From a virus, in the IMG/VR virus record IMGVR_UViG_3300008261_000141, positions 1 to 26,306 of that record: 26,306 nucleotides of DNA; one strand, written 5' to 3'. The notes under the pieces are model-generated. The model made no database searches. It saw only the letters and a list, made by a program, of their open reading frames with translations, and had not been told where the DNA came from. Positions 5,601 through 11,610 of this stretch are shown one piece after another. Position 1 is the stretch's first letter, and every line of letters starts with the position of its first letter. The position numbers and the translations under genes are program-made.

Positions 5601-5728
5601 AGTTGCCTTGCAAAGCATGAGAGGCAAACTGCTGTGTCGTTGTCCATGTCCATAATTTCAAGATAGGTAGACGACACATTTATGTCACAGACTAGGCACT
5701 CTGTGGTGTACTCATCGTGAGTAATCAT
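5564..5728 (-). CDS. Short two-CxxC zinc-finger-like protein (54 aa)
   Basis: The frame encodes ECLVCDIN near residues 10-17 and VCLSCFAR at 34-41. These two CxxC knuckles about 20 residues apart are a typical four-Cys zinc-binding arrangement. The ATG overlaps the upstream stop as ATGA. The stop falls inside the spacer of promoter G, so the last codons double as promoter DNA. Function unknown. Confidence 0.72.
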   Translation of the reverse strand: MITHDEYTTECLVCDINVSSTYLEIMDMDNDTAVCLSCFARQLWHTPLDPSTTD

Positions 5729-5985
5729 ACTGCTGTGCCCATTTTTACTGGCGCAGATAATAGCAACTCTGCATAGAGTGGTGACGCATATATTTCACCA
5801 TGCTCTGTAATGGTGTAAATAGCCTCGTAGTATTTACCACTTTGCACTCGTGCGTCAAGTGTTTTACCGTGTGTCCAGTTGTCTTTCACAAACTGAACTG
5901 CCTCTGCCACATCGTAAAACCACTCCTCTTGTGAGTTTGCGATTACACGAATTGCTGGTGAGCCGTACATCTTTGGCTTCCTCAT
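5725..5985 (-). CDS. Unknown small protein (86 aa)
   Basis: MRKPKMYGSPAIRVIANSQE is followed by EEWFYDVAEAVQFVKDNWTH and a beta-rich end (YYEAIYTITEHGEIYASPLY). No family is recognised. Coupled to both neighbours by ATGA overlaps in the promoter-H cassette. Confidence 0.78.
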   Translation of the reverse strand: MRKPKMYGSPAIRVIANSQEEWFYDVAEAVQFVKDNWTHGKTLDARVQSGKYYEAIYTITEHGEIYASPLYAELLLSAPVKMGTAV

Positions 5986-6176
5986 GCGCTCACCTGCAAG
6001 TTGTTGTAGTAGTCACGCACACATGAGTGACATAGGTAGTCGTCATGTGGCTCTGACCATGAGGGCATGTATGCGCTGTGGTCATTACGGAAGTTGTCAC
6101 CACATACTGGGCAAGTCCCATTGGTCTCGTTGTCAATGAGTTCCTGTAGTTTTATATCAGCGTACCGATAAAGCAT
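5982..6176 (-). CDS. Zinc-ribbon-like small protein (64 aa)
   Basis: CPVCGDNF near residue 22 and CHSCVRDY near residue 49 form a four-Cys site, with histidines between them. This predicts a zinc ribbon. Partner or target unknown. The leader carries AAAGGAG 4 nt before the ATG, and upstream of it a 12-bp stem-loop that would sit at the 5' end of the mRNA. Confidence 0.78.
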   Translation of the reverse strand: MLYRYADIKLQELIDNETNGTCPVCGDNFRNDHSAYMPSWSEPHDDYLCHSCVRDYYNNLQVSA

Positions 6177-6196
6177 AATTCTCCTTTGTGTCCTGA

Positions 6197-6233
6197 TAGA
6201 GAGGCAGACTGTCGGATATCATCTGCCTCTCTA
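6197..6233 (-). promoter_or_regulatory. Stem-loop at the 5' end of the promoter-H transcript
   Basis: Perfect 12-bp complementary arms at 6197-6208 and 6222-6233 enclose a 13-nt loop. The -10 of promoter H ends at 6242, so a start 7 nt downstream puts the stem at the very 5' end of the RNA. The stem ends about 10 nt before the AAAGGAG at 6181-6187. There is no T-run, so it is not a terminator. Confidence 0.7.
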
Positions 6234-6241
6234 CACCTTCT

Positions 6242-6285
6242 ACTTTAGTATTCCTACAATGCTGGAGTCAAGCGACTTCTGCCAC
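6242..6285 (-). promoter_or_regulatory. Promoter-operator copy H (leadered type)
   Basis: Operator GTGGC-AGAA-GTCGC, -35 TTGACT (6266-6271), 18-nt spacer and -10 TAAAGT (6242-6247). The -35 contains the TGA stop of the upstream gene (6268-6270). It drives the genes at 6176, 5985 and 5728. Confidence 0.88.
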
Positions 6286-6600
6286 ACCACACAGCACATC
6301 TAGGAACTGCACAAATGCGTCCAATGGCTCTGCTTCGTTTGGGTACACAATGTCTGCGTCCCTCACCATCTGCTCGTAGAGTGCCTTGTCCTTGACATGG
6401 TAGTAATTGCTTCCACCGTTGCCAGTATTCTCTACATCACAAATTGCTTTACCGTTGCGCTCAATGCGTGCTGTCCAATGCACTCCAGCAAGTCCCTCAA
6501 TCTCATCAATGATACTAAATAGGTAATCACCTATCACGCTGTCATTGGTTGGTTGTGGTACATAGAACTTGTAATCATCGGGGATTAGTTCGTAATACAT
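6268..6600 (-). CDS. Unknown phage protein (110 aa)
   Basis: MYYELIPDDYKFYVPQPTND is followed by VHWTARIERNGKAICDVENT and GNGGSNYYHV. This looks like a small phage family with ARI.R.GK...V.N.G.GG (recalled from memory), function unknown. The ATG at 6598-6600 overlaps the preceding stop as TAATG with GTAGGAG in front. The longer frame upstream is in the previous gene. Last gene of the promoter-I cassette. Confidence 0.78.
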   Translation of the reverse strand: MYYELIPDDYKFYVPQPTNDSVIGDYLFSIIDEIEGLAGVHWTARIERNGKAICDVENTGNGGSNYYHVKDKALYEQMVRDADIVYPNEAEPLDAFVQFLDVLCGVAEVA

Positions 6601-6818
6601 TATTCTCCTACTACCAATATGATGTCTTTTATATAACAATCCTCGCAAACACGGTCTCCATGTGGAGTGTATAAACCGTGTCCGTTATCTACTTCACGCC
6701 CACATGAGTCACACGCATACTCGCTCGTGCGTGTGGTCAAATTATGGTCACACCAGCGTGCATGTGTCTCGTTGGTACGATGTCCACATGTAGGGCACAT
6801 AGATAGTTTGTTAGTCAT
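6600..6818 (-). CDS. Double zinc-finger-like protein (72 aa)
   Basis: From MTNKLSMCPTCGHRTNETHA the protein shows CPTC...CDH and then ACDSCGRE...CEDCYIK, eight or so metal-ligand candidates in two knuckles. It may bind zinc and a nucleic acid or protein partner, though the target is not visible. The start at 6816-6818 follows TGGAG by a normal distance and overlaps the upstream stop by a few bases. Confidence 0.77.
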   Translation of the reverse strand: MTNKLSMCPTCGHRTNETHARWCDHNLTTRTSEYACDSCGREVDNGHGLYTPHGDRVCEDCYIKDIILVVGE

Positions 6819-7008
6819 GTGAATACTCCAAGTCATAGTCAATGAACTGTGAGTCATAGATGTTCACATCTAGCATACCTAGTTTCTTTTCTAAGTATTC
6901 AGCAATAGCGTTTTCTAGTTCTGTTGGGTTGTCCAACATTTTGTTATCTAACTCCATTGGGAACTTGAAGGTCATGTGTAGATGTGCTTCAATGTCTTTG
7001 TGTGTCAT
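6811..7008 (-). CDS. Unknown small protein (65 aa)
   Basis: MTHKDIEAHLHMTFKFPMEL is followed by a helical stretch (ELENAIAEYLEKKLGMLDV) and the acidic end DSQFIDYDLEYSHD. No family is recognised. It starts by ATGA overlap with the DUF1281-like gene. Confidence 0.75.
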   Translation of the reverse strand: MTHKDIEAHLHMTFKFPMELDNKMLDNPTELENAIAEYLEKKLGMLDVNIYDSQFIDYDLEYSHD

Positions 7009-7745
7009 GCGTAGTTCATCTTTAGTGAGGTATAAACCATGTCAATGCACTCGTCCATTTCCTCGTCCAACTTGAACAGGATTTCACCACGCCACTCTGA
7101 TTGGCGCTCCCACAGTTCGTCATCGTTGTCTTGGTCTGCAAGTTGTTCCCACAACTTTGCTTCCTCGCTGTCGTCAGACGGGTTGGGGTCAATTTCCTTT
7201 TCGGCTACTGTTGTGCCCCTGTAGAACACGGCGAAACATGCGTATGCTTCACTCTCCTCTGTAGTGCTCATGCCAAATACTAAGTTTGGGTACAGTTCAG
7301 AGATTTTACGCAACAGTCCCATTGGTGGCGACCATGCGCTCTCACAATAGAAACCATAGTAATCTTTGGTTTCGTCATAGTCATTAGGGTCAATACGCAC
7401 ATCGCATGCGCCCCACTTGGTGTCCCAGTTGATGTTTGCCCAGTCGTACCAGTCTTTTGCACCGTACTTGGCGAGGTTTGCCTCTTGCTTTGCTTCTAGT
7501 GCAATCTGTTCAGCCTTCTTACTTCCGTCCTCATTGTTGCCATAAAATCCTGACACCGTGTCTGACAATTCAGTTGGAATAGGGAATAGTTGATTGAGTG
7601 AGTGCTCGTAGGTAATGCCGTCAATCTCGTACTTGTTGGTGTTGTTGCTGTCCTCTTTAGACACTACTTTTGTGTCCTCAATGAACTTCAAGATTTCGTG
7701 TGGCTTACCTTTTACGGTAATGTTATTGAACGCCCAATTAGGCAT
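7005..7745 (-). CDS. DUF1281/Api92-like ferredoxin-fold phage protein (246 aa)
   Basis: The N-terminus MPNWAFNNITVKGKPHEI, FPIPTEL near residue 54, the WDTKWGACDVR stretch near residues 107-117 and SAWSPPMGLLRKISELYPNL near 136-155 are the landmarks of the DUF1281 (Api92-like, ferredoxin-like domain) family found on phages and plasmids. Its biochemical role is not established. An acidic insertion (DPNPSDDSEE) lies near the C-terminus. It overlaps the 93-residue gene upstream by 8 bp and is the second gene of the promoter-I cassette. Confidence 0.85.
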   Translation of the reverse strand: MPNWAFNNITVKGKPHEILKFIEDTKVVSKEDSNNTNKYEIDGITYEHSLNQLFPIPTELSDTVSGFYGNNEDGSKKAEQIALEAKQEANLAKYGAKDWYDWANINWDTKWGACDVRIDPNDYDETKDYYGFYCESAWSPPMGLLRKISELYPNLVFGMSTTEESEAYACFAVFYRGTTVAEKEIDPNPSDDSEEAKLWEQLADQDNDDELWERQSEWRGEILFKLDEEMDECIDMVYTSLKMNYA

Positions 7746-8019
7746 AATTGTTGTCCTCGTCTTTCAGTTTGATTTTGTATTGAAGTAACTGTATGAACTT
7801 ACTTGTGTCCATCTGTCCGTCTTTGTCACACTTGTATGCAGTAGCACGCAAGAGATTGTCGCCATAGATATAAAAGTTGATTGCGAAGTCTGTACCGTGT
7901 GGGTAATACCACTCGTCATGGTCTCCGTAGAACTCATAATTGGCTTCGGCAGTCATGTGTGCTAAGTAACCCTCTGCAAAGGTTGTTAGAAACATGAGGG
8001 CTTGTGGTGTGATGTCCAT
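7738..8019 (-). CDS. Unknown protein (93 aa)
   Basis: MDITPQALMFLTTFAEGYLA is followed by DHDEWYYPHGTDFAINFYIY and a Lys-rich end. No family is recognised. The start codon lies 6 nt after the -10 of promoter I, predicting a leaderless mRNA. First gene of a five-gene cassette. Confidence 0.78.
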   Translation of the reverse strand: MDITPQALMFLTTFAEGYLAHMTAEANYEFYGDHDEWYYPHGTDFAINFYIYGDNLLRATAYKCDKDGQMDTSKFIQLLQYKIKLKDEDNNYA

Positions 8020-8025
8020 ATGATT

Positions 8026-8069
8026 AGTTTAGTACTTTGTACTGTTTCAAGTCAAGTGGTAGATGTCAC
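8026..8069 (-). promoter_or_regulatory. Promoter-operator copy I (leaderless type)
   Basis: Operator GTGAC-ATCT-ACCAC, -35 TTGACT (8050-8055), 18-nt spacer and -10 TAAACT (8026-8031), 6 nt to the ATG. The operator carries the stop of the upstream gene (8066-8068). Confidence 0.88.
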
Positions 8070-8299
8070 AGCACAGGGTCTTGAAAGGTAGTGTCGTCTA
8101 CCTTGATGTAATGCGAGATAATCTTGTCTGATGTTTCGCTCATCGCCAATGATGTGACCTCACGACCAAAGAGATTGTCCTCTACGGTATAAACCAGCGT
8201 GTGCATTGGACGCTCGTACTTCTGTCCATCGGGAGTAAAGCACTCCAATGCGATTTCCACACGACTGTTGATTGGTACTACTACTTTTGTTGTATTCAC
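8066..8299 (-). CDS. Unknown small protein (77 aa)
   Basis: MNTTKVVVPINSRVEIALEC is followed by HTLVYTVEDNLFGREVTSLA. It looks beta-rich and no family is known to me. It starts with GTG in a GTGA overlap, with GGAG 7 nt upstream. Last gene of the promoter-J cassette. Confidence 0.75.
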   Translation of the reverse strand: MNTTKVVVPINSRVEIALECFTPDGQKYERPMHTLVYTVEDNLFGREVTSLAMSETSDKIISHYIKVDDTTFQDPVL

Positions 8300-8796
8300 T
8301 TCGGTTCTCCTGTTGCTGTTGTTGTTGATTTTGTATTTCCCCCCACAGTTAGTTTTACTCCTGTGTAACTTACACCTGTACTGCTTACATATGGCTCAAT
8401 GAATAGTACAAAGTTTGGATTGTCTCCATCGCAACCACCTGCACCTTCCATGACATATGCACTAATAGTTGTATAACGGTTTATCTTTTGTAGAAACTGT
8501 TCACTAAAGTTGTTGGCATACATATGCACCATTGACACATTGTCCATAGCGACTATTTTGCCCCACATGAAAGTATCCCTGTATCCATCTACAAACTCAA
8601 TACTAATTAGGTGCTTTTCAATGTATTGAGATACGCTGTCTAACTTAGACAATGCAGTAAGCACTCGTTGGTTTTGAGTTAGTGACAACATTGGCTCATC
8701 TACATAGTAACTATCGGGAATACCTACATTGGCAATACCAATGTTCCCTGTCACGATGTTGTTATTGCCTACTACATTTCCAATGCCAGTAATCAT
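8296..8796 (-). CDS. Unknown protein with Gly/Asn repeat start (166 aa)
   Basis: The start MITGIGNVVGNNNIVTGNIG is a Gly/Asn-rich repeat. Residues about 37-49 read LSLTQNQRVLTAL, which strongly resembles MSLAENQRVHNALSAL in the protein at 15863-16180. The middle is mixed alpha/beta (SIEFVDGYRDTFMWGKIVAM). The C-terminal part is Ser/Thr/Gly-rich. The Gly/Asn motif recurs in the 439-residue protein at 20573-21892, so this might be a virion-associated or binding protein that lies away from the structural module (inference). Confidence 0.75.
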   Translation of the reverse strand: MITGIGNVVGNNNIVTGNIGIANVGIPDSYYVDEPMLSLTQNQRVLTALSKLDSVSQYIEKHLISIEFVDGYRDTFMWGKIVAMDNVSMVHMYANNFSEQFLQKINRYTTISAYVMEGAGGCDGDNPNFVLFIEPYVSSTGVSYTGVKLTVGGNTKSTTTATGEPK

Positions 8797-9017
8797 GCTT
8801 CAATCCACTCTAAGTCAATGTTGTATAAATAAACCACATGCCCTTCAGGTGCGTAGTACTTCACATACCCACCTGAAAAATCGTCCTCAAAATCCTCATT
8901 GACATTTCCAATGTATTTTAGTTTGGAGACTTCCTCTTGCCCGTAGTACTCATTAGTATTCACAGACGGAATACGCAAGCCCTCTGCAATAAGGTCAGGA
9001 CGAACTACATATGGCAT
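8793..9017 (-). CDS. Unknown small protein (74 aa)
   Basis: MPYVVRPDLIAEGLRIPSVN is followed by acidic and Tyr-rich stretches (EDFEDDFSGGYVKYY, VVYLYNIDLEWIEA). No family is recognised. TAATG overlap with the gene before and ATGA with the gene after. Confidence 0.75.
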   Translation of the reverse strand: MPYVVRPDLIAEGLRIPSVNTNEYYGQEEVSKLKYIGNVNEDFEDDFSGGYVKYYAPEGHVVYLYNIDLEWIEA

Positions 9018-9217
9018 TACTCGTCGTCCACTTCTAATTCAATTTCTACAAGTTCATACACCACTTGTTGTAGAACTTCGTTGCCCAATTCAACAACTCG
9101 CTCGTGAACATAGTCGCCAACTGTTTCAAGGGCTTCCATCGCTTGCTTTTGTGTGTAGTGTGGGTACATGGCTTGAATATCGTGCCACGACCACTTGACA
9201 ATGATTTCGTCAGACAT
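9017..9217 (-). CDS. Unknown small phage protein (66 aa)
   Basis: MSDEIIVKWSWHDIQAMYPH is followed by TQKQAMEALETVGDYVHERV and ELGNEVLQQVV. I recall similar short proteins (VxW..xD...PxW...) from actinophages, function unknown. The start at 9215-9217 overlaps the upstream stop as TAATG, with AAGGAG in front. The longer frame is a shadow. Confidence 0.77.
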   Translation of the reverse strand: MSDEIIVKWSWHDIQAMYPHYTQKQAMEALETVGDYVHERVVELGNEVLQQVVYELVEIELEVDDE

Positions 9218-9462
9218 TAGAACTCTCCTTGTTCTGTGATGTCGTAGTTCAAGTATGTCCACACATCTTGATTTACGCTGTCATAACCACCATTGGCATC
9301 AAACACTTCAACAGCCCTCAGCCACTCCTCTGAGTCTGCTGGTAATACTGTGTCATTGACACCATCACCAATGGTGAACAAGTTTGCTTCCCACCATGAG
9401 ATAGCAATTTCCTCGTCAGGGTTTAGTTCCCTAAGTAGTTCAATGGCTTTGCTTACTTTCAT
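9217..9462 (-). CDS. Unknown small phage protein (81 aa)
   Basis: MKVSKAIELLRELNPDEEIA is a start common among small phage and bacterial proteins of unknown function. Further on are SWWEANLF and DSEEWLRAVEVFDAN. First gene of the promoter-J cassette. The leader carries GGACAC and AAAAGGAG. Confidence 0.8.
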   Translation of the reverse strand: MKVSKAIELLRELNPDEEIAISWWEANLFTIGDGVNDTVLPADSEEWLRAVEVFDANGGYDSVNQDVWTYLNYDITEQGEF

Positions 9463-9493
9463 ATAACGCTCCTTTTGCGTGTGTCCTGTAAGT

Positions 9494-9537
9494 AGTTTAG
9501 TTTGTGCCCAATGTTGGAGTCAAGAGACAACCGTCAC
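9494..9537 (-). promoter_or_regulatory. Promoter-operator copy J (leadered type)
   Basis: Operator GTGAC-GGTT-GTCTC, -35 TTGACT (9518-9523), 18-nt spacer and -10 TAAACT (9494-9499), then 7 nt to a leader beginning GGACAC and ending AAAAGGAG. It drives five genes down to 8066. Confidence 0.88.
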
Positions 9538-10019
9538 TAGAAGTGGAAGTCCCAAACAACTGCGTACTGTTCTGCTGGGTTGTCTGCACAGCGCTTACGA
9601 AACGCTTCTAAGTTTGATGTGTACTCAACTGTGTCGTAAATCTGTTTGTCATGGTTGTACTCACCACTAACTAATTGCAATACCTTTTGTGCCCTGTATA
9701 AATCAAGACCATACTTATCGTTCTCGTGCATGAGAATAATTTCAGAGATAGTCATGTCACCAATTTCAGACAAGTAGCGTTCTTTTGTCTGTTGGATTAC
9801 TTCTTGGAACTCTTGCAAGTGCTTGTCAAACAGTTCAGCGTTCTCTGCGTAGCAAACCGTGTCTTTGTCATCAAACATGCCTGCCCAGCGTCCACCTACT
9901 TCTGACCAATCTGACCAATCGCATGGGTTGTAATCCTCTTGATTGACCCACATGGTTGCCATACTTACTGCGTCCTCGTGGCTCTCTGCTTCTACTAATA
10001 ACATGTGTGGTATGTGCAT
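9537..10019 (-). CDS. Unknown phage protein with GGRW motif (160 aa)
   Basis: MHIPHMLLVEAESHEDAVSM starts an alpha/beta N-terminal region. WSDWSEVGGRWAGMF near residues 35-49 and the final YAVVWDFHF match a pattern I recall from actinophage proteins of unknown function. Helices rich in Glu and Gln follow. It has its own leader (GGACACAACAAAAGGAG) and a -10-like TAAAAT, but no operator. Confidence 0.78.
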   Translation of the reverse strand: MHIPHMLLVEAESHEDAVSMATMWVNQEDYNPCDWSDWSEVGGRWAGMFDDKDTVCYAENAELFDKHLQEFQEVIQQTKERYLSEIGDMTISEIILMHENDKYGLDLYRAQKVLQLVSGEYNHDKQIYDTVEYTSNLEAFRKRCADNPAEQYAVVWDFHF

Positions 10020-10048
10020 AACTGCTCCTTTTGTTGTGTCCTAGTTTT

Positions 10049-10054
10049 ATTTTA
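10049..10054 (-). promoter_or_regulatory. -10 (TAAAAT) without the operator, downstream of whiB
   Basis: TAAAAT followed by 7 nt and then GGACAC...AAAAGGAG copies the promoter-G start region, but 18 nt upstream there is no TTGAC and no operator. Instead the spacer has the inverted repeat GGTAAG/CTTACC (10058-10075). The -10 overlaps the TAA of the WhiB gene. It could depend on an activator (inference). Confidence 0.45.
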
Positions 10055-10348
10055 TTTGGTAAGTAACTTCTTACCGTATTTCTTTCGCTCGTGTTCTGAT
10101 GTGCCACCCCATATACCTTTGCATTTGTTGTCTAGTGCGTACTGTAAGCAACTCTTACGAACTACACATTTCATGCAATAGTTTTTCTTTATACTAGTTG
10201 CTTTCCTAGTTTGACCTGCTTCAACAAAGAATATATTTGGGTCTAAGCCCCTACAGGCGCTTTGTTTGCGCCATGTAGGTGGCTCGGACAACACTTCATA
10301 ACTGTCGTACTTGTCTAATGAGTCGTAGTTCAGATATGTACTTGACAT
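10052..10348 (-). CDS. WhiB-like transcriptional regulator (98 aa)
   Basis: Four cysteines in WhiB spacing (C32, C58, C61, C67, the last three as CMKCVVRKSC) would hold a [4Fe-4S] cluster. GIWGG at 78-82 is the family turn, followed by the basic tail ERKKYGKKLLTK. WhiB proteins are actinobacterial and act with the principal sigma factor. Phage copies can alter host or phage transcription. It starts 2 nt after the DUF932 gene and lies beside a promoter lacking the usual operator. Strong family call, target unknown. Confidence 0.93.
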   Translation of the reverse strand: MSSTYLNYDSLDKYDSYEVLSEPPTWRKQSACRGLDPNIFFVEAGQTRKATSIKKNYCMKCVVRKSCLQYALDNKCKGIWGGTSEHERKKYGKKLLTK

Positions 10349-10350
10349 GG

Positions 10351-11358
10351 TTAGGCGAGTACCAAGTCTTTCGCAATACGCATTACTTCTGCGTGTGCAG
10401 TTTCTACCTTGCCAGTAACCATGTTCATCATGTTGCGCTCAACACGGTTGCTGTCTTTGCCTGACACATGTTGTGCGTATGTTGAGAACGCTTGGCTTAC
10501 ACCCAACAGACTTCCCGCCCATTGACTTACACGCTCATCATTTTTATACAACCAGCGCAACTGTTCTTGCTTGTTCTCTGCTTTAGAGATTGACTGCTGG
10601 CGTACTTCGCCCTCTGCGCCGATAGGCACAATGCGATTGACAATAGCGTTCCACTCTGCGTCAGATACTTTGGTGTTTGCCAATGCAGTTACTTCAGCAA
10701 CAACATTTGCTGTGCTGGACTGCAAGATACCCAATGCTTCCCTTGCACGACTAATGCGTGACTCGGAGTTCTTGCTGTGGCGTGTGCGGAAGGTTGGTGT
10801 GTCCTCACGCATGGCTGTCATGTGAGTGTTATCGCACACTACGAAAGTTTGTACTAACTTGTGTGTCGTTGCGATACTTCCGTTGTGACTTGTAGTTGCC
10901 AACAACTTAGGACGGACATCAAAACCTTCCAACACGGTCACATTTTCAGGTGACTCAATGGACACCCATGCGATTGCGCCACCTTTCAACAAGCCTGCGC
11001 TACCAATCTGTAGGTCATCGTCAAGCATGTTGGCTGTGTCCTCTAAGAGCCACTTGTCAAACTGGTGTGCCTTGTATGAGTCCTTGAATACTCCCAATAC
11101 ATCGCCATTATCGGAACGAACGATTGCTTTACGGTCTGCAATCAACTTCTGTTCGCCCATTAGTTGTACGAAAATTGGGGCTTCCTCTGCCTGCCAACTA
11201 AATAAACGGCGAATTACATCTTCTACTGGGATAGCACCCTCGTAATGGTTTGACTCTAAACCTTGTAGATGTTTCTTGTAGTGCCATGCGAAACCTAGTT
11301 TGCCAGTAAAGCCCACTAGGATTTGAGTGTTGTACCACTCGCTGGTTTCCATGCCCAT
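10351..11358 (-). CDS. DUF932 (TIGR03299-like phage/plasmid) protein (335 aa)
   Basis: MGMETSEWYNTQILVGFTGK, the SDNGDVLGVFKDSYKAHQF stretch near residues 82-100, GGAIAWVSIESPE near 126-138 and TTSHNGSIATTHKLVQTFVVCDNT near 155-178 follow the DUF932 phage/plasmid-like family. Its function is uncertain. The C-terminal 150 residues are helical. The leader is long with AAAAGGAG. First gene of the promoter-K cassette, upstream of whiB. Confidence 0.87.
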   Translation of the reverse strand: MGMETSEWYNTQILVGFTGKLGFAWHYKKHLQGLESNHYEGAIPVEDVIRRLFSWQAEEAPIFVQLMGEQKLIADRKAIVRSDNGDVLGVFKDSYKAHQFDKWLLEDTANMLDDDLQIGSAGLLKGGAIAWVSIESPENVTVLEGFDVRPKLLATTSHNGSIATTHKLVQTFVVCDNTHMTAMREDTPTFRTRHSKNSESRISRAREALGILQSSTANVVAEVTALANTKVSDAEWNAIVNRIVPIGAEGEVRQQSISKAENKQEQLRWLYKNDERVSQWAGSLLGVSQAFSTYAQHVSGKDSNRVERNMMNMVTGKVETAHAEVMRIAKDLVLA

Positions 11359-11396
11359 GTATTGCTCCTTTTGTTAGGTTTGTTTTGTTGAATACA

Positions 11397-11440
11397 ACTT
11401 TAGTACTTCTGTAGTGCTGGAGTCAAGAGACATATGTCAC
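11397..11440 (-). promoter_or_regulatory. Promoter-operator copy K (leadered type)
   Basis: Operator GTGAC-ATAT-GTCTC (GACATATGTC is a perfect palindrome), -35 TTGACT (11421-11426), 18-nt spacer and -10 TAAAGT (11397-11402). The operator holds the TGA of the small membrane-protein gene. Confidence 0.9.
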
Positions 11441-11610
11441 TTGCGCTGTTGTTGCTTTATCCACAACGCCATAGTGTAAAACGACAGGGCAATTAGAGCA
11501 CCTGCCCCCATATACCTAAAGCCTTCTGCATACCCATTGTGCACATTGAGCATGGTGATAAGCATGCCAAAGATGATAAATGCGTATGCCTTGAATAGTA
11601 CTGTGAACAT
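11437..11610 (-). CDS. Small two-helix membrane protein (57 aa)
   Basis: Two hydrophobic segments (about residues 4-22, VLFKAYAFIIFGMLITML, and 32-50, GAGALIALSFYTMALW) are joined by a short polar loop and end in IKQQQRK. This suggests a small inner-membrane protein. Its ATG follows the helicase stop directly, with GGGAG overlapping the helicase end. It might be a holin-like or host-membrane effector, but nothing specific supports this. Confidence 0.75.
   Translation of the reverse strand: MFTVLFKAYAFIIFGMLITMLNVHNGYAEGFRYMGAGALIALSFYTMALWIKQQQRK

Noticed and set aside
10058-10075. GGTAAG/CTTACC inverted repeat as a terminator of whiB
   Set aside because: The stem is only 6 bp, mostly inside the coding end, and is followed on the minus strand by A-rich rather than T-rich sequence.
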